Assembly: GCF_047663525.1 (NCBI RefSeq)
Contig: NC_092621.1
Span: 12,039,001-12,103,000, forward strand
Source of the DNA: Anas platyrhynchos
Taxonomy: Eukaryota; Chordata; Aves; Anseriformes; Anatidae
Direction of reading: 5' to 3'
DNA length: 64,000 nucleotides
Shown in pieces: positions 1-11,300 of the stretch. The notes below the pieces were generated by a model that did no database searches, had not been told where the DNA came from, and saw only the letters and a list, made by a program, of their open reading frames with translations. The position numbers and the translations under genes are program-made. The stretch's first letter is position 1. Every line of letters starts with the position of its first letter.

Positions 1-2140
1 ACCTTCAAAACTGAACTGGACATGATCACAGGCAATGTGCCAACTGCTCTGTTTCATTGGAAAATTACATAAAAGTTTACGTATTTATTGTTCTTGCAGT
101 TGAATGGAGACAGTTGCTTTGTAATACACAGAGGGTTTCTGTGCTGTGTGCTAGCTGAGCTGGACTCTATCCAAATGCTCTTGATTGTGATTAGGATATT
201 TTTTTCAAGACCTGTTATATTGTTTTTGAGCTGTTACCACCCAAAGCTCAAAATTACTGGAGGCAGTGTCTTCCTAATCCCGTAGATGAAATTGAATTTG
301 GATCCCAGGGAACAGCAGCATGGAACAGGAATTGAAAGGGCAGCATTTTAAAAACCAGCACATGATTTTGGTTGACTGCATACTGAGGGAAAAAGTCTGT
401 TCTTTGTTTTGGAATAATGCAGACCTTTCCTCTGAAGTATTTTCAATTTTAGACACAATTTCTTTGGAATTACAACTGTTTTGCTGTGCTCTGCCCAGGG
501 TTCCTATGTGTCAGTAGTTCTGACCACAATAATATGAATGTGTGAATGAACACGATCTTGCACTTGATGTTTCCTCTTTACTTATCTTTTTTTTCCTATT
601 ATAGAAGGTTTGGGACAAACCTAATTCTGTTAATGTCAGATCTCACGTAGAATTATCATTTAACGTCTGGCATAGCAAGTACCATACACCAAACAAGAAA
701 CAATCAGTTCTCTCACAACTCACATTTGAAGCCTATTAAGTACAAAGTCCATTCACACTCAGCGTATTCTATTTCACTTCTATCTTGAAACAAGTCTGAG
801 TCAGAGATGGGCTATAATTTACTTATAACTACTTTACTCCCTTTCTCTGAGCTGGCTGGCCTAAGATTAGGGTTGTGATCCTACCCCAAACTGGGTTCAG
901 ACCCTGTCTTTTGTTAAATCCCTCTGAAATTCTGCATTGTAATTGTTTTCTGTTGGAAGAAACAGGGAAATTAACTGAAAAATTGCGAATCGGATCTATG
1001 AAATATTTATTCACCTTGAAACATCCTCCTAGGATTCAACAGAGTAATTTAGGGTTTTCTTGTACTCATCATTCAGGTGATGATGCTTAGAAGTCATATA
1101 GAACAGTAGGATATGTTCTCATGGACTTAATCTAGTCCTGTGCTGATCTCAAGTATATATTTTTTTTTTGCTTTTCAACTGTTCAACACTTTCTATATTA
1201 ATTTCTTCGAATGTCACTGGACATAATGAGAACTTTTCCTAAGTCCTCCCAATTCTCCTTAATCCTTCTTGTTTCCAGCTCTCTTACTAATTTGAGAGAA
1301 CTTTTCCATTAAAGAGCTAAACTCTTTACAAGACTTTAAGATCTTGCTGTGTCCAGTAACATGATAGAAGGAATGCAGGCTTTTCCAGATTTCCTTTGGA
1401 AACAGGATTTCATGCTGTGGAAGACCAAAAAACAACCCCAGACATTTAGAGGGAGAACAAGAATGTGGAGTACAATTTATTACTGAACTACATAAAGCTG
1501 TTCAGCTGTTCATACTTGAATTGCATATCTTTATCAGCTAACAGTTTTTTGTAAGACTTTGCAGTTAACTGAAACTTCTGACAGCTTTTACAGCCTGGTT
1601 ATTAACTTTAGGGCCTCAGAAGTCAGCTCCTCAGCTAATATGAAGAGGCTATGCTTCCCTGAAGTAATTTGAGTTTGGCAGCTGCTCAGCCTGAGCCCCT
1701 TGCATTTAGAAACAAGGGCATACACACACAGATGAGAGATCAATGGTGCACAGAGCAGTGGTTTAGATTTGATTCTCAGGAAGGCAGTCTTTGAAAGCAA
1801 TGCAAATTGGAGCCCTGTTATCCTCTTCCTGCCTGAACATGTATTGTGACTGGCTTTGTTTCAGCTGGGATGATAAATAATTATTTGTCTCAATGCAGGA
1901 CTCTGTTTGGAGAGCCTGGAGCTGGGACATTAGCTGCGAGGTGTCATGTAGCTACATGACAACTAATAATATTAGTGTTGTTTAATAAAGTCTTGAACAT
2001 CTTTATGTCAGAAACTTTCTGTTCATAATATGTCACCATAAATAGTTTGAAATTACAATTAAAACCTGTTTGCCAGTTCTATCCAATGTTCTGCCAAAAC
2101 AGACTAAACAGATTTATCCTTCTTTAGACATTGAACTTAC
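1..2140 (-). other. SLC45A2: SLC45A2 intron 6 (partial)
   Basis: Left edge of the window to the exon 6 donor. AT-rich, with no coding exon that I can recognise on either strand; the short ORFs here have no family resemblance. It contains one 20-bp perfect palindrome at 1942-1961, reported separately. Confidence 0.8.
1942..1961. repeat. 20-bp perfect palindrome
   Basis: Two 10-base arms, TGTCATGTAG and its reverse complement, meet with no spacer. It lies in SLC45A2 intron 6, about 180 bases past the exon 6 donor. A palindrome this long is expected only about 0.06 times in 64 kb of random sequence. It could be a dimeric transcription-factor site; function is unknown. Confidence 0.7.
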
Positions 2141-2346
2141 CTCTTCTTCTCTGTGATACTCTGCAATGAGTTGGAATGGCACTGTGTACAGTGTGCTGGA
2201 CATGACACCAAAGAGGGAACACAGAGCCAGAGTGGAATAGACATTGGGAAACAAGCCAATTAATCCAGTACCTAATCCAAAAAGTAGGTATCCAATGAAA
2301 TAAAGTCCCTTTAATCCTATGTATTGCAGAAGGATTTTCTGCAGGT
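2141..2346 (-). CDS. SLC45A2: SLC45A2 coding exon 6
   Basis: 206 nt, entering in phase 1 after TCCCCAG and leaving in phase 0 at GAAGAG|GTAAGT. Encodes residues 400-468: [15 protein letters not shown], then two helices ([20 protein letters not shown] and [18 protein letters not shown]), ending in the conserved AEYHREEE. The tyrosine at residue 400 is built across the junction. The following exon, which would hold the last helices, is outside the window. Confidence 0.95.
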
Positions 2347-5300
2347 CTGGGGAAAGAAAGAAAAAATGCTGCTGAGACTAGAACAGAATAAGTCACATTT
2401 CATTGGGGAATTCCTTTAAGGAGTTTTATTTCGTAAGATGAAATGAAGGAGAAAGGTATTGATTTTGGAAGTTGCCTTAAATTACTGTGGTTATAAACTT
2501 GCTGCAGAATACTTCTTTCTGCTAACTGTCTCTGGAGATACATTTATTCAGACATAACCAAGCTCTGAGAAGAAGTAGTTAACAGCCATTCTGGAAGAAC
2601 TGCCCCATTGACAACCTCAGACATTTCCGCTGTTTGATTACAACAGGAACATTTGGCATCAGCCCTTGTCTGAGCTGAAAGAGGTGCTACATAAATGCCT
2701 ATAGTTAAGCTCCAAATGAGAAAGCTTCTTTTAGATGCTCACTTCAATTCCCAAAATGCTCCTAATTTGAGTTTTTGGATAGCAAGAAATTTTTAAATCC
2801 TGGGTAAGAGCTATGGTGAGATTTATTTGAGAAGCTGTGCTAGAGTATTTACACATAATTTTTGAGAGCAAGGTTCATTTTTTTGGCAAGAACTTCTACT
2901 GTACTGTGAAAAGGTCATTTTGTGAGAAATGCAGATGGGGAGAGACCATCAGACCTTTGAAAACCTAATGCTACAGGTCTGCTAGGTGAAAGAGCATCTC
3001 AGAATGATAACCACGGCTTCGATTTTACTCTGACATTTACCTTTAGCATAATATTCAGTGTTTAGGGTCAGTTCATATGCAGCACAATGCCTTAGTCTTA
3101 AAGTGACCCCTCATCACATGGTCCAAACAGGAACTGCTCATGTCAAGATACAGATTTATAACGCTGCTGAGAATGTAATATTTCTTAAAGTTTTCATGCA
3201 AAAAAAAATATTTGGCATCACTTTATTTTTTTAAACAATGGCAAACTGAAAGCAGTATAAACACTGATTTAAAACAGTGTTGGAGTACATTCCTGGATAC
3301 TTACAAGAATAGACTGAGGATGAAATTGCATTGATGCACAGCCCCCAGCATCCAACCTCTACGCCTCTTCTGTAGGTAAGGTAAACTGTGGAGTTATGAG
3401 GTGCATAAGGACTACCTCGGTATACAACCTGAAAGAGACCATAGAGGTCACAAAAGACAAGGATGCATTGCATGTATACAATACCTCCTGCTTACCATAA
3501 CATGGGACTCAAGACAGGGCCTCATCCCTGGTAGGGGTGATGATTAGCACCCAAGAAATCTTTCAAGCAGCGTCCCCATCATCCATTTGCAGTTCTTCAG
3601 ATTTCACACTCATTTCTCCCAGACTCTCACGTACCAGATTTGTCCTCATTTCTTACCCTCAATTTTTTTCTGTTCTGTCCACTCATTTGCCCTTTTTCCT
3701 TTGAGTGTCCCATCTCCCACTCTCCTTCTCTCTCTGCTTCTGCTTTCCTGCTTTAGCATCTATTTTCTAAATTATCTATAATTACTTTTTTTTTTTTCTT
3801 TCATGCTGCACATACGTCGTTCCAATCAGTCATTCTCTTATTCAGTCCCCTATCCAGCCAAGCAAAATTTTTCTTTTAGGTGTTCATATACACTGCAGGA
3901 AACCAAAACTCCCTCTCACTTAAAGAGACCAAAAAAAGGCAAGGAAACATGGCATACTGGATGGGAGTCACTGACATTCCTTCAGATTTGTAACAATATC
4001 TTGTTTCTTTTTGGTGGAGGAGGAGATGCTACAAGGGAAGAAAAGCAAGAGGATTTTACACCTTTACCTGTCCCATGAAATCCGTGAAGAAGAGCATGTT
4101 GGACAGGAAAGCCATCCATCCAAACAGGTGGCTCACACACAGATAACGATAGTGGGATGGCATGCTGAAAAGCGTCTTCAAGAGTGACTTAAGGGTCATC
4201 CGCCTTTGAGTCTAAAAGCAAGTATTTAACAATAAGACTGTATTATTGCCCTGAAAGCTAATAAAATAGCTGGCGGCAAATGGAGAAGGCCTCAGTATCT
4301 TTTCATTGCTAAACTTCCAAAGTGTTTTATTTGTTATTGCTAGGATGGGTTGCTTGAGTACTGAATGTCCTTCACTGTATATTTGACTTGTAAAGCCATT
4401 GTATAGTAAAGTCATCTGAAAGATCACAGAGACTTGGGGAGCTGGGGTACACCAGCAGAGATGTAGCAACACTGCTTGTTGTTACAGGCAGTAGAATTAT
4501 TGATTACCACTAGAACCAAGTGAAAATTTTCTGCCAAAACACATTCAGCAGGGGCTCAAAAAACAAAAGAAAACAAACATGAAAAGAATTATTTCCTCGA
4601 GACAATTAGCTTTCCATCACAGATTTAAAGCTGCCATGGAAAATAATGAAACCCAAAAATATCTCCTCAGAACTAAAGTATATCAGTTGCGGAGTATTGC
4701 AGTTCTGAGACTTTGTTCCCATTCCTCTTTCTATGTCCTATGTTCCCTAAGAAACTTAACCTCTTCTGGTGTATAATCACTATGGAATTTCCACTACATC
4801 TTCCCCCTCAAGAGGCAAGAAGAGGTGATACATGACAGGAGATGCAGCACCACCCAAAACCCTATTGTCCAGATAATGTAAGCTCCAGCACCTGAACACC
4901 CCCACCTCATGGGCAAAACAACTGAATACAACATCAAAAACATTATAGGTATGGGTTAACAAATCTCACTGACATGGAAAAACAAATAGTCTTGCCACCT
5001 TCAGTGCCCTACCTTATCTCCCTCTTCCTTGTCTGAACCCTGTGCCCAAAACCTCTTTTTTTTTTTTTTTTTTTTTATTTATTTATTTTGTTTTGTTTTC
5101 AGTCACAGACATCAGGTCAGATCACCTCTTTCGCTTGATTTCTTCGGTGCTTCAGGTGTGCTTGATGTCAGGCATTTGCAACATACATGTAGAGTCCTTA
5201 CTACTTAAAAGCTCCTGCATGGTTCTTTACTTTCAGAGAAAGACAAATGTTATTTTTTAATACTATTCTGTGCATGATGGAACACTTCCAGTTTTCTCTA

Positions 5301-8300
5301 GCAATATTCGGTGGCAACAATGGAGAGGTGGTGAGGAAAGCTGTATGGCCACTAAATGTGGATGAACTTTAATGTTATGTTCATTGCTGGAAAGCTGAAT
5401 TGTGTCTTCAATTTGCTGTTAGCTGATAACTTTTCTCCTTCCTTTAGTGCTCTAGCTACTTTTCGCAATTCTGCTTTCCTTTGAACTAGGTTATCCTGCA
5501 AGCTGATCTATGAACAATCACCACATATAAAGTTGGAAAACACATTGCTCCAGTGTGAGGTTTTTAATCCTCATAGGAATGCCAAAATTCAAGTCACTGA
5601 CTTTTACCTTGAACTGCATATTGTCTAAATCCCTTGGAATTTCTCTCAGTATCACTGTCTCTTTTAACTGTATTTTAAACAGAGTAATCATTCTATTCAA
5701 CTATAATTATACAAAAAACAAAACAAGGCAGTTCCACACTAACTCATTAGCGTCATTTCAAGGATAATTGCTATTGTTTGACTTAGCTTATATAATTTGT
5801 TCAACTCTTCCACAAAGTTCTTCAAAATAGGCTTTCTAAGGTATTTTCAAGGTATTAGGATACGGTCAGGGAAATTAAAGGGGCAGTAATTCCAAATAAT
5901 AATTTGACAGTTAGACATGCTTTCTTTCTATTTAGATATTTTAAAGAGTAGAAACGGAAACAGAAATGTTTAATACATATGTTTAGTGCCCTCCAATGCA
6001 CAATCATTTAAAATCTCACAATACCTAATCATTTTTTCTACAAAATTGCTACAACTCAAGGCTGATTCATAAGGATTCATATTACAAGCTTTATGGCCAT
6101 AGATCCGGAGTAATTTGGCATCAAAATAAAGAACAAGAGAAGAATATTTTTGGATTTCTGTTCATACCATAACAGGTCAAATCTCATTAATAACCATGGA
6201 CGCTATTAGTATGTAAGAGCATAGCCCTTAATTTAGAAGAAATACGGCCATGATGCCTGCGGTGAAAAAAGAGACACAGAAAAACAGGAAGACAAACCAT
6301 TTATTCAAGGAAGTAATTACAGTGATGAATGAACTCAGAAAACATGTGCCACAGGAGGCAGACCACTGCGGTAGTGAGAGTGTCCAGAATTTGCACAAGC
6401 CCAGGCACATCAAACAAACATGAGACAGATCAAAGCACAATGAGCATCTGATGGGCTGTCCAGCTAAAATCCTAGAAAGAAAGGCAACAGCAGAAGCTGG
6501 CCTGCAGTGCATGACAGAATTTTTCTTCGGGTGTCAGATGCTACTGATTCACTGGTATTAGTTCTTGCCAAGCAAGAGGCTAGCCCAGCCCCCTCTCTTC
6601 TTCATTGCCCTTCCTTTCTTTTGGAGCTTGCATTGCCCAGTCAATGACACAGAGTGTCTCTGACAATTTGAAGGATGCTCAGAGATAACTGTGCTGCTGA
6701 AGGATGCTGTCTGCTCAGGTTGGCCTGAGGTAGGGAAACGGGGAAAACACTGCAGTGTGCTAGCCATATTCTCCTGACACTACTGCTTTGCTGCCAGTCC
6801 CTCACCGTGTGTCTGGCATCCTCACCAGGCAGTGTGCATCTTTTATTCTGGCTTTGTGTGGTGTCTGCTATAATAATATTCTTATCTGGGTTGCGATTAC
6901 CAAGTGCTGCTAGAATACAAGTGTTAAATAGTAAAAGATAATAAATCCATTATATTGGTACTTTAAATATGAATTCGGGTTTTCTAACTTAAAATCATCT
7001 GTGTGTTCTCATTAATTTTTAGCTTATTTCCTAAGAATTGTGTCAGGGATATATACACATAATGCCAAGAGATAAGAAGTGAAATTAAAACAGCCAACTG
7101 TTTCATTACTTACTGCCATACTAGGAACCAAACATATATATTAACCTTTGCATACCTAGGATACCATGAAAGGGCGGTAAGAATTTCCACATTAAAAGTC
7201 ATCAACAAAACAGTGAAAACCACTACGTGTTCCTAAGACTATTCTATAAATGTGTTCCCCAGATATTTTTCAGGTAGGTTCACCTTTTCTTTGCTGCCTT
7301 AGCTTGAAGCTATCTCTCATAAGAATTCAGCATGAACAAAATACCAGTGATTACTTGCAAATACAGGGTATTCTCTCCCACCTAGAATTCTGTCAAAGGC
7401 ACAGCTACACCATCACTTCAGAATAAAACTAAAACCCTGGAAGTGACGTCGCACTGTTGCTTAAGTAGCAATTTCAAACAAATCAACACCATCAATAAAT
7501 CCTCAATGAAATACCGAGCAGTAGCATAACTGAAATGTTTATCAGACCAGGGAACTAACTCTTCATATGTACTAAATGTGGAAGCGTGTTGACATCAACG
7601 GGAGTTGCACATTTATATCAAAGATTAATGGTCTGTAGCTCCTGTCCACAATGTGTTGTTAATTCTGCCAGGACTGAAGGACAAATTATATCCTCTTGAC
7701 AAATTTCAGATGAGGAGGATACAAGAAACTGACTAAGGGTGGAAACTTGAATCTGGTTCTCCCTCATCCCTGCCAACTGTTCAAAGCATCAGGACTAGTC
7801 TGTCTCCATCTGTCTTGCTGGAAATACTTTACAAATAACAAAAAAAGAAAAGAAAGCAGACTTTCTACTGATGCTGCATCCTGGTGGAGGATTCTTTTAC
7901 TGAGCGTGTGTGTGAAAGGGGTATATTTTAAATAGTCAGCATTAGCTAATTAAAAGGCTGTTGGTCTCCAAGGATGGAATGATATGGGCTACAAAATCAT
8001 CTCTGCACTTACCTCTGTACATGATGTAGCAGCGTGCTTCTTTGGTTTTGCTGCAGCATTTATTTCAGTACATGCTATGTATCCATTCCTGATTTCCTCT
8101 ATGGAGCTATACTTCCTGGGGTCAGTCACTTCCAACAATAACCTTGTCTCTTCTTTGTTATATCTGAGCGGGACTTCAGGAATACTGCGCAGATGTACAG
8201 TAAGGCAGATTAGGAAAACCAAGGCTGACAAGAGGAAAATCACCTGGAATTCCGATGTTAAGGAATATCCTAGTACGGTTTGACCCCAATCCACAGCACC

Positions 8301-11300
8301 TGTCAGGTAACCCAGGGCTCCTCCTAAGCCTACACGGGGGAAAAAAAAAGGGGGAAAAAATCTACTGGTATTCACAAAATAAACAAACAGCACACAATAC
8401 CCTCAACATGTGATTCCCTCTAGTAATGATTGAATAAACACCCTTCAGATATCATTATACGTGGAAAGAATCACAAGGAAGTGGAACACTGAGCTATTCA
8501 CACATATGAGCAGTTACCAAAATGTCTCTTGGAAAATATCCTTGGTTCTGGTGGATGGAGCTCTCAAAAAAAGACCCAAATATTTAGCAACATGGACCTC
8601 CATCTCTTTGCCAGCCAATATTCTGTATGATTCAGAAACATTTCTTTGAAGCTGTCTTTTCTTTGAAACAGTGAGTAACACAAAATAAAACTCTACTGGA
8701 ACATGTGTTTTCTGAAACTTCATAGAAAAAACAATTTTCCTATTACATCAAGACTATCTGTACTTCAGACTTTGTAAAATGTACTTTATACAGCAGAATC
8801 TGAACAGTAATACTGCTTCCATGTTGTTTTTTGTTTGCTTGTTTGTTTGTTTGTGTTGTTTTTTTAGGAAAGGAATGAAATAAAACCCGTTGTTTTGTAA
8901 TCACCAAAATCCAAGTACCTCTCCACTAGGAAAGGAAAACAAAAAGGAACGAATATAAATGAGAAATTCCTCTTATTGAGCTTCCCCATCTCAGAAAATT
9001 TAGCCTTCTCATTTTACTGTTTACTCTATCTTGTGTCTCAAAGTTAATAAAAAAAGAATTCAGTCTATTGTTTTACAATTCCTTCTTTCTGATGAGAGTG
9101 CAAGCTGTTTCAGAAGCACAAGGTACAAGTGTACACTGTTACATCCAGCACGTAGCTTTGGCAGGGGAGGCAGCTTTGCACAGTCCTGCCACCTCGTTAA
9201 CCAGGTGGTTCTGCAGGATGTGGAAGTGACCCAGCACAGAAGCATCTGAAGGACTTGGATGTATTTCTGCTCCTCTGCTTAGGAGAACTGGAGACAATGC
9301 ACGGCAGAACCATTCTGTCCAACAAAAAGTAACAGAGGTAACAAGAACCACGTATGCTTCGCCTAAACACCACGTCATTATCATTCCATTCTGGGCTTTC
9401 TGTACTTATTTCCCTCTTGGGTCTGATCACAGCCCTCCTTCCTTGTGCCCTACTGGATGGGGACTGTATCATTGCTTTTCTAATGAAAAACAATTAAGCT
9501 GTTAATATCTTTTGGAAGAAAACTTACACTAAATGTTTGCACAGCAGTTAATGCTTGATGCTCGAGGTCTTTTTTGCATACTGTTTTGACAAAAAGTAAT
9601 CATGATATTGGAATGCACAGTCTGTGTGTTGTGTGTTGGGTATGTGCAGTCTTTCTTCTACTTGTCTCAGTTTTATATCTGCAAGCTATCCAGTTTCATG
9701 TTTGAACTTTAAAAATGGCAAAGACAAATTGGAGAGCAGTCTTGGGGATAGTTAATGTAAAAAGAAGGAACTAAATAGGGGAAAGATAATAATACATAAA
9801 ACAGAAGCAATTAAAAAGGGGAAGGAAGGATGCTTTCTGTATTTAATAGAGACAGAGAAAAGGAGTAATATATTTTAACTATAGGAAATGTATATTAAGA
9901 TTAGATTTTAGGGAAAAACATTTAACAGCAAGGCCAGTGAAATGCTGGAGCAGGCTGCCTTGGGAGGGCTGCAGAATCTCCAGCTGGGCAACTACCCATC
10001 CAAATGGGTTTAGGCACAGAAGATCTTGATATAGTGACAAGGTGTTGGACCAAATAATATGGAGAAATCTGTTCTGCTTGCATTTAATGTGATTTATCTT
10101 ACATCACTTTTCACCACACAAATGAATCAGTTCAGTAGCTCTGAATGTAGAAATCAAAACTTTTTAGTAGGAAAAATAGTAAAGAGTTCTGCTGAAGGCA
10201 GGAGACTTAGAGTCTCACTCCTCATTCTGTCCAAATGAGTGATTGATTAAAATGTTGTCTGTGGGTTTCTAATGGCTCATACTGACTTCATTCCCATGTG
10301 GCTTCAGGGTTCTCTTAGAATCTGTGCCCAGGTTCCAGGATGCAGCTATTTCGTATATCCAAAATCTGTCTGTTGCCAATAGCTACTACACCTCCCTCTC
10401 AAATGGGGTAACCACCACCGAATCCATGTGCTTCTGCTCTTGGTATGGTTCAGATGCCACAAAAATCTGCATCAATACAGACTGCATGACTTCTCATCTA
10501 GCCTGTTTTTTGTCTAGACCTTTCACAGTGACTGCTCTCAGACACAGCTGGAAGCTCCTCCAAAGTCACACTACAGGTGCGCAGCCTTATGTGCATTGCC
10601 TGTTTGTTTCCTCAACACAGGGCAAAGCCTTCTGCACTGCATGAACTCTTTCCTTCCGTAACTCAGCAACTTTTCAAACGTCTAAAGGCAATCACATGAA
10701 GCAAGTTTTTGGACTGAACCCCTTGGTCTTATTTTCTGGAAGTTAGTGATTTTACATAAACTTCTATTTCTAAAGTGGAGGGCAGCATATGTTGGAGCAC
10801 TGTCGAAGAACAGAAACCAGCTGTACTGCTGGTTACTTGCTCTGTCATGTGCTGAGTCAAAAATACTTATTTGTAAGTGCTACACCAAGGAAACAAGATC
10901 CTTCTCTTAATTTTTCCTTCACCAAAAACTTGAAGAAAATCAGAACAAAATGACTAAACTCTACTTCATTTTTTTTTAAATAGTTAATTACCCTTAATTG
11001 AACCGTGGCTATACTACTGTAAATGTTTATGCCTGCAGCCTTCTGCAGCAGAATTCTTGTAGCAGCAATCACAAGTTGCTGTGCTCTGAAGTAGTGAAAA
11101 CCCAGCAACAAAAGACCCGTGACTGAAGCACAGAATCAGATGATCAGTTCATTCAAGATTAGCACCGAGTGATTATAAAATCCATGCAACTGCCTTCCCC
11201 TCCATCAAAGTAGGAAGAAAAATAAAGGATCTGAGTACCTGTGAAGAGGGCATGGCAATGCAGACCCTTCTCTTTATCCTGATGAGAGCAGACATCAAAT

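Larger units (their letters stand above)
8330..11238 (-). other. SLC45A2: SLC45A2 intron 2
   Basis: 2.9-kb intron. It holds a (GTTT)n microsatellite near 8833-8854 and a decayed CR1 fragment near 9940-10060. Several overlapping ORFs at 9031-9493 and 10324-10644 show no family resemblance and are best read as chance. Confidence 0.75.

Noticed and set aside
1..2140. Search for the last SLC45A2 exon
   Set aside because: The expected conserved segment after the EYHREEE junction is not found on the minus strand here; the exon must lie beyond the window edge.
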